Shown here: piece by piece, positions 46,422 to 55,095 of the stretch | Position numbering within the stretch: the first letter of the stretch is position 1 | How the letters are laid out: every line of letters begins with the position of its first letter | From: G965220305 sp965220305 | GTDB taxonomy: Bacteria > Chloroflexota > Dehalococcoidia > Lucifugimonadales > UBA3495 | DNA: 64,000 nucleotides | Assembly (NCBI GenBank): GCA_965220305.1 | Contig: OZ244817.1 | Coordinates: 682,001 to 746,000, forward strand | Direction: 5' to 3' | Notes under the pieces: generated by a model | Database searches by the model: none | Seen by the model: only the letters and a program-made list of their open reading frames with translations | What the model was told of the DNA's origin: nothing | Position numbers and translations under genes: made by a program

Positions 46422-47638
46422 GTACTGAACCAAATCAGGATTGGCAGGGATAAAGGCGATGGAGTTTGCGTCTGGCGTCTTGGGCAGTGAACCGCCAGTT
46501 AATGGTAGCTCCTATCGCGTTCCGCTCCGACACGCAGGCGCTGACGGCTCTTTCCAGGCTGTCTTCATCTCCGTTGCGTCCGCGCAGGCAGGCCCGGGCC
46601 AGCACGCTGAACTCGATCTCCGCCATCCCTTCGGCAAGCTCAGGACAGGATTCAGCCAGCTTCCGTGCTTGGCAATGCGCCGGGCCTCGGCCGCCGGGAA
46701 GGTCTCGTAAAGCGAGGCCATCCGATGCGTGTTCAGATTGTCGAGAACCATCCGAATCACCGGGACATCGGGGTAGGCCTCATCCACCAGCCACCGCATC
46801 TGGTGAGCGAAGTCCTGCATGGTGCGCTGCCGGGTTATCGCCACGTGGCGCCAGCCCCGGCGAGGCTCACAGGTGAGGAACAGGTTGCGCGCCCTGCCCG
46901 CTCGTATTCGTAGTCCTCACGCCTCGGCCTCCCAGGCTTTGCCGGCAGCGGTTCCCTGATGTCGGACAGCAACTGGGTTGAGGTCTCGTCAAAGCAGACC
47001 ACCGGCCTCTGGGGACCGTAGGGCTCGGCGTAGAGATCCAGCACGTCCTCCATGGCCGCCACGAACTCTCCACCTACCTTGGGGATGCACCATTGTTTCT
47101 TGAGCCACGGCTTGAGCGTGTTTTTTTCAGCCGCAGGCGCACCGTCTCGGGAGACAAAGACTCCACCAATCCCAACTCCACCACCTTGCCCGCCAGGGCC
47201 CGCATGGTCCAGTGGTCATGACCGTCGGGCACCGGGCTGCAGGCCAAGGCTATCAGGTGGGCCTCCACCCTTTCGTCCACCTTTCTGGGCCGGTTGACCT
47301 GGTTATGGTGCCTCAGCACCTCATCCAGTCCTTCCTCGGCATACCGCCGCTTGGTGCGGAACACGGTCCGCTCCGACACGTCCAGTGCGGTGGCCACCTG
47401 GGGGGCGGTCCAGCCCTCATCTATCTTGATCAGGATGCGGGCCCGGGTAATCGCCTGTGCGGAACTCCTCCCAGCCCTGATCATCTTCCTGAGCCGTCCC
47501 TTTTCCTGTGTTGCCAGCTGGACTCCGTACTTCTCCTGCACCATGACCACCTCACATCCCACAACCCTTCGTCTATCCCCAAGGTAGCATCCTCTCTGGG
47601 CTCATGTACTAACTGACAATGCCAGATTGGCTGAATAC
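46422..47638 (-). mobile_element. IS630-family element nested in IS982 copy 2
   Basis: 1217 bp between TA (46420) and TA (47639), the dinucleotide duplication expected for IS630. Imperfect inverted ends start GTACTGAACC and (reverse strand) GTATTCAGCC. Removing the element restores the IS982 transposase codons on each side. Confidence 0.88.
46435..47562 (-). pseudogene. IS630-family transposase, several frameshifts
   Basis: N-terminal HTH part 47074-47562 (WTAPQVATALDVSERTVFRT, NQVNRPRKVDERVEAHLIAL). At a run of seven A in CTGAAAAAAACACG the downstream frame (LKPWLKKQWCIPKVGGEFVA, VVCFDETSTQLL with the first Asp) is -1. A further shift lies near 46870 (LFLTCEPRRGWRHVA), then MVLDNLNTHRMASLYE with the second Asp, a foreign insert reading PVLSLPKG near 46640, and the end MAEIEFSVLARACLRGRNGD with the Glu. 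Decayed. Confidence 0.8.
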
Positions 47639-48201
47639 TAGGCCCGGCTTTCCCCACCCTGCCCCGCCGAAGTCAGTTCAACCGGCTGGCGCGGCGTCAC
47701 TACGCGACCCTGGTGGCTTGTTCCCGCCATTTGATGGAGTTGTTGCGCGGGCAGCGCTGCAGCTACGAAGCCCCCGTATCAGGTACGGGGCAGGCTCTGG
47801 ACAGTTCCGGTGTTCCCACCAGGTCGGCCAAACGCCGCGGCGCTGGGTGGCTAGCTGGCCAGGCTGACATTGGCTGGAGCAACCGCCTGGGCTGGTATGA
47901 AGGCTTCCACCTGCTGCTTTCGGTCAATCCCGACGGCGTCATCACCGGCTTCAGCTTTGCCCCAGCCAGCGTCAAAGACCAGACCTTGGCCGAAGATTTC
48001 TTCGCCTTCCGACATACTCCCCATCCCAGACTGCCCACTTTGGGGGAGCCGGCCCGGGGCTAGCATGTAGCGGACAAAGGCTTTGCCGGCCAGGCGGCGG
48101 GCCAACGGTGGCGAGACCGCTCGGAGCCTGGGTAATCTGTCCGCCCCAGCGCAACAGCAGGAATCCCTGGCCCAAAGCGTTGCGCCGTTGGCTGGCTGCA
48201 A

Positions 48202-48945
48202 GCGGAAGCCCCCACCAGGAAGGAACAGCGTCAAAGCGGGGAGATTACGGCATCCGAATCCCGGGGACGCCTGCCGGGTGCGGAACCCGAGACTCGGCCC
48301 ACCTGGCACGGCATCGCGTCAGACCAGTTGCAGGAAAGACTCGCGCCCGACCAGACCCTCAGCGTCACCCTGCTGCAACTCAGGGTCCTGGGACAGAGCG
48401 CCGGCACGTATATCGTCGCCGACCACCCCCACGGGCTGTGCCTGCTGGACCAACACGCCGCCCACGAGCGGGTGATTTACGACAAGCTCCAGGCCGACGC
48501 CGGGAAGGGCCCCGCCAAGACGCAGAGGATGCTGGTCCCCATAACCACGACCCTCAGCACCCAGCAGTCCGACATGGCGCGGGAATACGGCAAACTGCTG
48601 GAACGGTACGGATTCACCATCACCCCAGGGGAAAACGGCCAGTGGACGATATTGACGGTGCCGGCAGTGATGATCAACCGGGCGGGCAGCCCGGAGGAGA
48701 TGCTGACCAACCTGCTGGACGAACTGGCATTCGAGACGGTGACCACCGAGTTTGAGACGGCCCTGGCGGCCACGATGGCCTGCCACAGCGCAGTCCGCGC
48801 CGGCGACCGCCTCACGGTGGAGGAGATGGAGTCCATCATCCAGCAACTGGCCGGCACCCATGACCCCCACACCTGCCCCCATGGCCGCCCCACGTCATTG
48901 CAGTTGAGAAACAGCCACATCGAGATGGAATTCTGGCGGCGCTGA
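48202..48945 (+). pseudogene. mutL: MutL C-terminal half (linker and dimerisation/endonuclease domain), 5' end lost
   Basis: Open from the IS982 break (EAPTRKEQRQSGEITAS...) to TGA at 48945. Matches MutL: RVLGQSAGTYIVADHPHGLC, LLDQHAAHERVIYDKL, ATMACHSAVRAGDRLTVEEM, HTCPHGRPTSLQLRN. The endonuclease motif DQHA(x)2E(x)4E is present except that the last acid is Asp. The N-terminal GHKL ATPase is absent. Translation could begin at the TTG at 48328, leaving only the C-terminal domain. Confidence 0.85.
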
Positions 48946-49100
48946 CCAACCACTGGACGCAGGAAGGCCAAAACAGCTTCAACGCCGAAGATATGGCACA
49001 AGTCTGTTTACCACCAACCGGGTAAGTCTCGCCCACACCCCCCCGAACTGCCGCATCATCATCGCCAGCGAGGCCCTCACGCCATCCACCCCTACCCTGG
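48925..49100 (+). repeat. ~175-bp dispersed direct repeat, copy 1
   Basis: Begins inside the last codons of the mutL fragment (ATGGAATTC) and covers GCGCTGACCAACC, GCCGAAGATATGGCACAAGT, CTGTTTACCACCAACCGGG and GCCAGCGAGGCCCTCACG. Copy 2 is at 50383-50558, about 85% alike by eye, in the same orientation. Confidence 0.8.
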
Positions 49101-49130
49101 AAACCATGCAACCGAAATTCACGCTGGACG

Positions 49131-49433
49131 ATGAATCCTGAAGGAGAACAATTCACGACCAAACTGAAGAAACCCGCAGGGGCATACCTCACCGGGGTCG
49201 CCGTCATAGTCGCGGCCTTCTTCATCACAGACCCGTTACCCGCTAGCCTGCTGGACCCCACGAAGGTCTGGGCAGCGCTGGACATCATGATGCTCATCGG
49301 TCTGCTCACGGCCCTGGCGTTCAACGCTGTCGGCAAGCAGGCGCTAGAAGATGAGATGAAACGGGACGACTCCATGAGCCGGCGCAACAGCCATGCCCAA
49401 GCAGCCCTTCCAGGGGCGGCAGAACAAGGCTGA
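49131..49433 (+). CDS. Small two-helix membrane protein
   Basis: 100 aa; hydrophobic segments AYLTGVAVIVAAFFITDPLP and WAALDIMMLIGLLTALAFNA, then a charged tail. GAAGGAGAA inside the first codons and no strong upstream site, so the start is uncertain. No family recognised. Confidence 0.45.
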   Translation: MNPEGEQFTTKLKKPAGAYLTGVAVIVAAFFITDPLPASLLDPTKVWAALDIMMLIGLLTALAFNAVGKQALEDEMKRDDSMSRRNSHAQAALPGAAEQG

Positions 49434-49502
49434 GCAGTCCTCTAGGGCACCGACCCGGTAGAATTGGGTCAGGGAAACAAGAAAGAGCGGAATGGAGGAG
49501 GC

Positions 49503-49751
49503 ATGGTGACCAAGCACAACAGGAAGGCCGGACGGCTCTCCCGGATCTGGGGCCGGGTGAACGAACCGTGGAGGTGGACCCTCTTGGCGGCCATTCCAGG
49601 AACGGCGATATCCAGCGTGTACGCGATCGCAGCCTACCTCGCCTGCAATGCGGGGGCCAAGGGCCCTGCCTTCGCCTACGCGGTCACCGCGGCGGTCATC
49701 TTCCTGGGAACCCCAGGTGCAACCCTCCTCATGGAGAAGAAATCCCGCTGA
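49503..49751 (+). CDS. Small two-helix membrane protein (paralog remnant at 56600)
   Basis: 82 aa, start at ATG 49503 because GGAGGAGGC precedes it. Basic N-terminus (VTKHNRKAGRLSRIWGR), then helices TLLAAIPGTAISSVYAIAAY and AYAVTAAVIFLGTPGATLLM. A diverged partial copy with the same downstream terminator lies at 56600-56799. Confidence 0.55.
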   Translation: MVTKHNRKAGRLSRIWGRVNEPWRWTLLAAIPGTAISSVYAIAAYLACNAGAKGPAFAYAVTAAVIFLGTPGATLLMEKKSR

Positions 49752-49837
49752 CATCCACAAGAACCCCGCCAAAACTGGAGAAACAGTGGAATCAGAAAGT
49801 CACTGGGACCACATCTGCCTGACCATCCCGACCATAG

Positions 49838-49864
49838 CACCGCGGCACCAGCCGCGGTGTTTTT
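49838..49864 (+). terminator. Intrinsic terminator
   Basis: CACCGCGGC, loop ACCA, GCCGCGGTG, then TTTTT. Textbook rho-independent form, 87 bp after the stop of the small membrane protein. Confidence 0.85.
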
Positions 49865-49895
49865 GTTACTTGGCCTAGACAGCTCAGAAAAACGG

Positions 49896-50240
49896 CTGAC
49901 ACTACAGGTTCAACCCGATAGGACAGATGTGGTGGAACTTCCAGCATCCAAGGGGCCAGACGACTGGTGGGGAAGAAGCAGCAGACTGGCAGCGGGCTTG
50001 GCGACCGGGATGTACTTCATCATGGCAGTCCGGGTAACCAAGACTCTGTTCATTCCCCACTCCTCGGCAGTATGCCGGTGATGGTTGCCACTATAGTCGC
50101 CATAGAGATAGTCGTACCCGCGCTCCTGAACCTTGACGAGGTCGACGACAAGCAGAAGAAAGCGCAAGTTGAGGCCAAGGAAAAAGGCGAAGGCCCCACA
50201 CAATCTACAGACAAGCCGACCATTTCATCCACGTCACCCC
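49896..50240 (+). pseudogene. Possible small membrane protein, frameshifted
   Basis: Two frames together give VELPASKGPDDWWGRSSRLA, AAGLATGMYFIMAVRVTKT, then SMPVMVATIVAIEIVVPALL and a lysine-rich tail (DKQKKAQVEAKEKGE). Looks like a two-helix protein with one shift near 50060. Weak support. Confidence 0.3.
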
Positions 50241-50382
50241 CCGCGTGTCTGAGACCTCACGCCTGTTGGAAGCCCCAAAGGTCCATGCCCAGCGGAGAAG
50301 GACTCTCCCGGATGCTATTACCCTAGCGAGCGACCCTGTCCGGATCCACCGGCAACCCCCACGCCGTGAGCCCGGCGACAAA

Positions 50383-50558
50383 ATGGAATTCCCCCGGCGC
50401 TGACCAACCGCCGGACCCGGGAAGGCCAAAACAGCTGCAACGCCGAAGATATGGCACAAGTCTGTTTACCACCAACCGGGCAAGTCTCGCCCACACACCC
50501 CCCGAACTGCCGCATCATCATCGCCAGCGAGGCCCTCACGTCCTCCAACCCCCTACCT
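50383..50558 (+). repeat. ~175-bp dispersed direct repeat, copy 2
   Basis: Partner of 48925-49100. Differs by scattered substitutions and one C-run length change. No gene in either copy is convincing. Confidence 0.8.
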
Positions 50559-50717
50559 GACGACCGTGCGCCTGCGCGAGGGTCGCCAACGTTCCCAAAT
50601 AGGGCCTGACACCCACCCTTCAGCACAATTCGTCAATGCCGATGGTCCATCAGGCCCATCGGACTTCCCGGCTGCAACTGTTGACGAATCCGGCAAGTCA
50701 GTACCACCCTACAATGG

Positions 50718-50748
50718 GGGCATGACCCGACTAGGTCATGCCCTTTTT
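50718..50748 (+). terminator. Intrinsic terminator upstream of dnaN
   Basis: GGGCATGACC, loop CGACTA, GGTCATGCCC, TTTTT. Perfect 10-bp stem, 93 bp before the dnaN start. It either ends upstream transcription or acts in the dnaN leader; a TACAAT word at 50710 lies just before it. Confidence 0.8.
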
Positions 50749-50840
50749 GCTTCTCATACCCCCGGGGCGCCGGTTGTGTTGAGGAAAACCGGCGCCTGCC
50801 GAGTTTCCGCGGAAACCACGCAACCGAAATCGAAGGAGAG

Positions 50841-51995
50841 ATGACCAACATGAAGATATCCTGCCTGAAGGAAGACCTGAACCACGGCCTCTCCGTGGTG
50901 AACCACGCCGTCGCCACCCGGGCCACCCTGCCTATCACCCGGAACGTGCTGCTGAGCGCGAAGGACTCCAGGCTCAAGCTCTCCGCCACCAACCTGGAGA
51001 TATTCATAACCACCTGGGCGGGCGCGGTCATCCAGGAGGAGGGAGAAATAACCGTACCCGCCCGGCTGCTGACCGAGCTGGTGAACTCCCTGCCCAACGA
51101 ACGGATAGACCTGGACCTGCCGGAGAGGTCGGGGTTGCTGCAGCTCACCTGCGCCCGGGCCAAAGCCCACATCAACGGCGCCGACGCCAAGGAGTTCCCG
51201 CCGATCCCCGACGTCAACGAGGGCATCACCGTCCTGATGGACCCCCAGGCGCTCCGCACCGCCATCTCCCGGACCGCCTTCGCCGCCGCTACCGAGGATT
51301 CCCGCCCCGTGTTAACTGGCGTTGAGATGAAACTGTCGGGCAGCAAATTCACCATGGCGGCGGCGGACGGCTTCCGGCTGGCGGTGCACCGGGGCGAGCT
51401 GGCCGCCGAGGTGGAGTCGGAGGCCACCGCCATCATTCCGGCCCGCACCCTGACCCACCTGCACCGCCTGCTGGGAAACCAGGAGGAGCCGGTGGAGATC
51501 GCCATTACCACCGCCAAGCGGCACGCGATGTTCCGAATGCAGAACACCCAGGTGGTCTCGCAACTCATGCAGGGCGCCTTCCCCGACTACGACCAACTGA
51601 TTCCGCAGAAACACCAGACCAGAACGATATTCGACTCCAGGGAGCTGCTCCGAGCCACCAGGACGGCGGCCATATTCGCCAAGGGAGGCAGCGACATCAT
51701 CCGGCTGGAGATGGAACCCAGAGGAAAGGACGAGATAGCCGCCAGGGCCATCATCTCCGCCAAGTCCGAAGAGCAAGGGGACAACCGGGACGAGATGACC
51801 CCGGAATCCGTTGAAGGGGAGCGGGCCAAGATCGCCTTCAACAGCAACTATCTGCAGGACGCGCTAACCGCGCTGGACCCGGGCAAGGTGGCGCTGGAGA
51901 TCACGACCTCCACCAGCCCGGGGGTGTTCAAATTCACGGAGTCAGAGGAATACGTGATGGTCCTGATGCCAATGTTCGTCCAGTGGGACGACTGA
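50841..51995 (+). CDS. dnaN: DNA polymerase III beta sliding clamp
   Basis: 384 aa, three clamp domains. Seen: ATRATLPITRNVLLSAKDSR, LTELVNSLPNERIDLDLPER, ISRTAFAAATEDSRPVLTGV (domain 2 signature), ADGFRLAVHRGEL, NQEEPVEIAITTAKRHAMFR, FPDYDQLIPQ, and an end EYVMVLMPMFVQWDD close to the usual YVIMPMRL. Charged insert (SEEQGDNRDEMTPESVEGER) in domain 3. RBS AAGGAGAG. With DnaE it forms the core of a replication set. Confidence 0.93.
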   Translation: MTNMKISCLKEDLNHGLSVVNHAVATRATLPITRNVLLSAKDSRLKLSATNLEIFITTWAGAVIQEEGEITVPARLLTELVNSLPNERIDLDLPERSGLLQLTCARAKAHINGADAKEFPPIPDVNEGITVLMDPQALRTAISRTAFAAATEDSRPVLTGVEMKLSGSKFTMAAADGFRLAVHRGELAAEVESEATAIIPARTLTHLHRLLGNQEEPVEIAITTAKRHAMFRMQNTQVVSQLMQGAFPDYDQLIPQKHQTRTIFDSRELLRATRTAAIFAKGGSDIIRLEMEPRGKDEIAARAIISAKSEEQGDNRDEMTPESVEGERAKIAFNSNYLQDALTALDPGKVALEITTSTSPGVFKFTESEEYVMVLMPMFVQWDD

Positions 51996-52006
51996 CGCCC
52001 GCCCGT

Positions 52007-52035
52007 ACCCGGGGAGCCTGGAGGGCTCCCCGGGT
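52007..52035 (+). terminator. Strong hairpin after dnaN
   Basis: ACCCGGGGAGCC, loop TGGAG, GGCTCCCCGGGT: a perfect 12-bp stem 11 bp after the dnaN stop. No T tract. Confidence 0.65.
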
Positions 52036-52069
52036 CGATGGAATCCCGCAGCCCCAAAGCAGAGAACCC

Positions 52070-52585
52070 GTATTCCCAGAAACTGAAGAAGCGCACTATC
52101 ACCGGATCCGTATTCCTCAAACCTGCGATACTCGGATGCTCGGCAATTGCAGAGCATGAACATCCCAACATACAGATACGCAAGAATCTCAATGTTCAGA
52201 AATCGCAGAATACGAGTGTCTCAACATCCGGATTCTGCACAATGGCGAAAGACATACATTGCAATCTTCAGACATTCCACAATAACAAAACGTGGACGTC
52301 CAGGAATCGTAGAGCATGAGCATGGAACAATTGCAGAGCATGAATGCTTCAACATCTGGATTTCGCACAACCACAGTGGACAACAATTGCAGAGCATGAA
52401 CATTCGGGAATCACAGAATATGAATGTTGCAACATTTATATTTATGTCAATAACAGAACTCGAAAAGTGCAACTTCCAAATGCTGCACATCTTCAACATT
52501 CAGACATCGCAGAATAGCAGGCTCTCAACATTTGTATTCTCAACAATCACAGAATACAGACATCTCAATATCCAGCAATAACGGC
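52070..52585. repeat. AT-rich field of degenerate ~30-35 bp repeats
   Basis: Recurring words CGCAGAATA, CAGAGCATGAA, CTCAACATYCGGATT, TTGCAACATT and CAATAACAGAA come back every ~30-35 bp over ~515 bp. Base composition is clearly more AT-rich than its surroundings. No start codon with a ribosome-binding site yields a plausible protein in either direction. Copies are too diverged and have no constant spacer for a CRISPR. Confidence 0.6.
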
Positions 52586-52717
52586 GCTGCAAAATACGGA
52601 AATACGGACACCGGGGAGTCCAGCTCCCGGTCGGGAAGAAAAGACGGGAGTAAACTGGGAAAACATCATGGTCGCCCACCCCCTCATCGACCCCGAGGCC
52701 TCCGGCACAGCGCCGCC

Positions 52718-52966
52718 ATGGAGAAGACGTCACAGGCCGACCTGGAACTACCCGCACGGGACACCGCCATCCAAGCCAGGGAAACCGACGCCAACGTCAA
52801 TCGGGACCTTCCGGCCCCCCTACACCCATCCCTGGAGACCGAGGGGCGCGACGGAGAATCCTTCGCCCGGAACCCGAGCCGGCCCAAGACCCTGGAGTAC
52901 GATGGGAAATCCCTCGCCGGAGAGCGAAACCCCCACGCTGGAGCCCGGGGGCTGCGAGTCCATTGA
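52718..52966 (+). CDS. Small charged hypothetical protein
   Basis: 82 aa (MEKTSQADLELPARDTAIQA..., RETDANVNRDLPAP). Charged and without hydrophobic core; no good ribosome-binding site. A different frame from the ATG at 52668 also looks coding at first (PLIDPEASGTAPP), so a frameshift between them is possible. Weak. Confidence 0.25.
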   Translation: MEKTSQADLELPARDTAIQARETDANVNRDLPAPLHPSLETEGRDGESFARNPSRPKTLEYDGKSLAGERNPHAGARGLRVH

Positions 52967-53133
52967 GTAACAACTCCGGGCAAAGAATACCCACCGGAGG
53001 AAGGCCATGACCAGCAAAAACCACCCATAAACACAGAAGACCCCACAGGGGGTCTGGGTTCTGGCGCCGCCTCCTGTGGCTGCCGTTTCCGGCGGCGCGC
53101 TCCGCCGGACAAAAACACGGAGGGAGGAAGAGC

Positions 53134-53340
53134 ATGATAATCAGAACCATCAGCCGGAAGACTACGGTATGCCAGACCTGCAACGGCAGCATGAGCATCG
53201 ACGAGGACGAGGACGGCCTGCATCTGAAGTGCACCATGTGCGCTAGGGCCATGGACATCAGGCTCCGGGCAACCATGCCGTCCGGCACGCCCAACCCCAC
53301 CTTCCAGTTCCCCGAAACCGGAATCGCAGGAGCGGACTGA
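53134..53340 (+). CDS. Small zinc-ribbon protein
   Basis: 68 aa with CxxC twice (TVCQTCNGS, KCTMCARA), RBS GGAGGGAGGAAG just before ATG. Its stop overlaps the next start by one base (TGATG), so coupled to the following gene. Confidence 0.6.
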   Translation: MIIRTISRKTTVCQTCNGSMSIDEDEDGLHLKCTMCARAMDIRLRATMPSGTPNPTFQFPETGIAGAD

Positions 53341-53741
53341 TGCAGGGCTTCGAGAACATAGAGGCCTTCTACTCCGACAACTCGGCCCGGCGGCGCAGCC
53401 CGGCGGCCGACTACGGCGTACACTGGAGACTGGAGGGATGGCCCAACTCCTGGCGGGTCTCCTACGTCCGCGACACCGGCGAGATCTACGCGGTGCAACA
53501 GGGACCAAGACGCAGCGGCATTCTTCCCACCAGAGAAATCGTCATCACCACCAGCCCGGAGGAGGGACCCGTCCTACTCCTGGGCCACTTCCCCATCGAC
53601 GAGGACGCCGGGCCCCACGATGTCTAGTCTACTACCACGGACTGGACCAGTGCCTGGAGAGCTGGCCGGAGCGATGCGGCCGGCCCAACGGACTGGCCTG
53701 GGTGATGGAGAAACTGGCCGGACCCACCCCCCGTGTTACTC

Positions 53742-54850
53742 ACTGATGTTACGCAGCCTTAAGGAGTTGGAGTTCATCGAAAGCATGGCGGATGGCCTTG
53801 AGATAGAGCCTGGCTCTCAAGGCAAAGTGGTTCATTCCATGCTTCAACCGGAGTCCTTCCAACCGGAAGGCCGCATAGATGGACATGAAACAGTGGTTGC
53901 TTTGGGTGCGCTCCGTCCTGGTAGGCGACTTGGCAAGGGCGGCATTGGACTTGAGCGTCTTATGAAAGGTCTCCACTTTCCACCGTTTCTGGTAGATCGC
54001 GCAGATGGTTGGTCCATCGCAGTCCAGATCGCTTGAGGCCAGATACAATGTCCCGGTGCTGCCATCCTTGTTTGTAAAGACTTGGCGAACGAGCCGGACC
54101 GGGAACTCCAACCCCCTCAGCCAGCACTGCACCGCTTGATGTTCTGGCAAGTCCAGCGAGTCTATGCGGGAGAAGTTGCCCTGCAGCTTCCCTTCATAGC
54201 TCAATGCAGCCGTCCGATTCGACTTGAGCGCAACAATGAAATGCCGGTCCAGTTCCCAGCGTATGAAGTCCAGGTTCTCCTTGGCGGAAAACCAACTGTC
54301 AGCCAGCACGTAGCGATATTGCAACTGATTGCGCTGACAGACTCTCAACATCCGGCGCATCAGTTCATTCTTGGTGACTTCGCTCTTACGCTTGTGCCTG
54401 CCGGTCTTCTCATCGCGGTACACCAGCGGTTTTCGGATGAGTTCGTAGGCCACGGGAACCGCTGCGCCCCCAGCGTAATACATGCAGTTGAGCAGGTTAA
54501 TTCCCTTGACTGAACGGTTCTTGCTATGGTCGAAATGCCAGCTAATCAGTTCGTTCTCGTCCGTATAGGGCTTTTCCTGGATGGTGTCATCAAAGATCAG
54601 TACCCCATCCGGCTGTTCCATGGCGCGCACCATCGGCTTGACCTGTTCCCATAGGGTTTTGGAGTCATAGTCTTCCCTCGACAGAAAGCGCGTTACTTGG
54701 TCATGGCTGACCGCGCCTTCCACCGTGGATGACAAGCCCGTCGCTGTGGCGGCGCCAAAGGAACTCAACAGGTAATCGCTGTACAGTTCCAACATCTCTT
54801 TATCCATAGCTCTAATCTACCATTATCCTCATCCTGTGCGTAACATGAGT
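53742..54850 (-). mobile_element. 1109-bp IS (IS4/IS701-like), copy 2
   Basis: Flanked by the 5-bp direct repeat TACTC (53737-53741 and 54851-54855). Ends ACTGATGTTACGCA / ACTCATGTTACGCA inverted. Same length and same protein as copy 1. Confidence 0.92.
53749..54807 (-). CDS. DDE transposase of the 1109-bp IS, copy 2
   Basis: 352 aa, identical protein to 31611-32669, with the acidic residues in FDDTIQ, LADSWF and KVETFHK. Intact, so this IS is probably able to move. Confidence 0.9.
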   Translation of the reverse strand: MDKEMLELYSDYLLSSFGAATATGLSSTVEGAVSHDQVTRFLSREDYDSKTLWEQVKPMVRAMEQPDGVLIFDDTIQEKPYTDENELISWHFDHSKNRSVKGINLLNCMYYAGGAAVPVAYELIRKPLVYRDEKTGRHKRKSEVTKNELMRRMLRVCQRNQLQYRYVLADSWFSAKENLDFIRWELDRHFIVALKSNRTAALSYEGKLQGNFSRIDSLDLPEHQAVQCWLRGLEFPVRLVRQVFTNKDGSTGTLYLASSDLDCDGPTICAIYQKRWKVETFHKTLKSNAALAKSPTRTERTQSNHCFMSIYAAFRLEGLRLKHGMNHFALRARLYLKAIRHAFDELQLLKAA

Positions 54851-55055
54851 TACTCACCTCTTCGGGGCCAGGGACGCCACGGGGTCTGAGATCGCCCTCT
54901 GCGAGACGCGGGACGAACCCGGCCTGTTCCCCTACCAGTTGAACGGCACGATGGGAAGGTTGGTATCCTGCCAGGAATGCATTCGGCTCGCAGAACAGGC
55001 CGGGTAGGATCGACCCCGGCACGACGGAATCCCAGAAAACACAGGGCGGAAATCT

Positions 55056-55079
55056 CCCCGGGGTGAATCAACCCCGGGG
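55056..55079 (+). promoter_or_regulatory. Hairpin directly upstream of the radical SAM start
   Basis: CCCCGGGGT, loop GAATCA, ACCCCGGGG, 17 bp before the ATG at 55096 and just before the GGAGAG ribosome-binding site. It could limit translation or be a terminator of the split upstream gene. Confidence 0.4.
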
Positions 55080-55095
55080 CTGGAGAGCGAAAGAA

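Larger units (their letters stand above)
46131..48201 (+). mobile_element. IS982-family copy 2, decayed, split by IS630 and missing its right end
   Basis: Left end AAACGCTTGGTGTGAA at 46131 as in copy 1. The transposase is cut at 46421 by an IS630 and resumes at 47641. Later it has TGG changed to TAG near 48062, one base lost near 48121, and a break at ~48201 where copy 1 would still have ~190 bp. Beyond the break lies mutL sequence. The two copies otherwise match almost base for base. Confidence 0.85.
53340..55007 (+). pseudogene. Small gene split by the 1109-bp IS (copy 2)
   Basis: First part 53340-53627 (GFENIEAFYSDNSARRRSPA, GVHWRLEGWPNSWRVSYVRD), then a frameshift to VYYHGLDQCLESWPERCGRP and VMEKLAGPTPRVT, where the IS begins. 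After the IS the codons resume exactly: HLFGARDATGSEIALCETRD, NGTMGRLVSCQECIRLAEQA, TAG at 55005. Removing the IS and one TACTC copy restores CGT GTT ACT CAC CTC. The 5' and 3' pieces may be two neighbouring genes joined by the frameshift. Family unknown; the C-x-x-C in the tail suggests metal binding. Confidence 0.7.

Noticed and set aside
52070..52585. CRISPR array
   Set aside because: Repeat units are diverged, vary in length and have no constant repeat with unique spacers, although cas3 lies 6 kb away.
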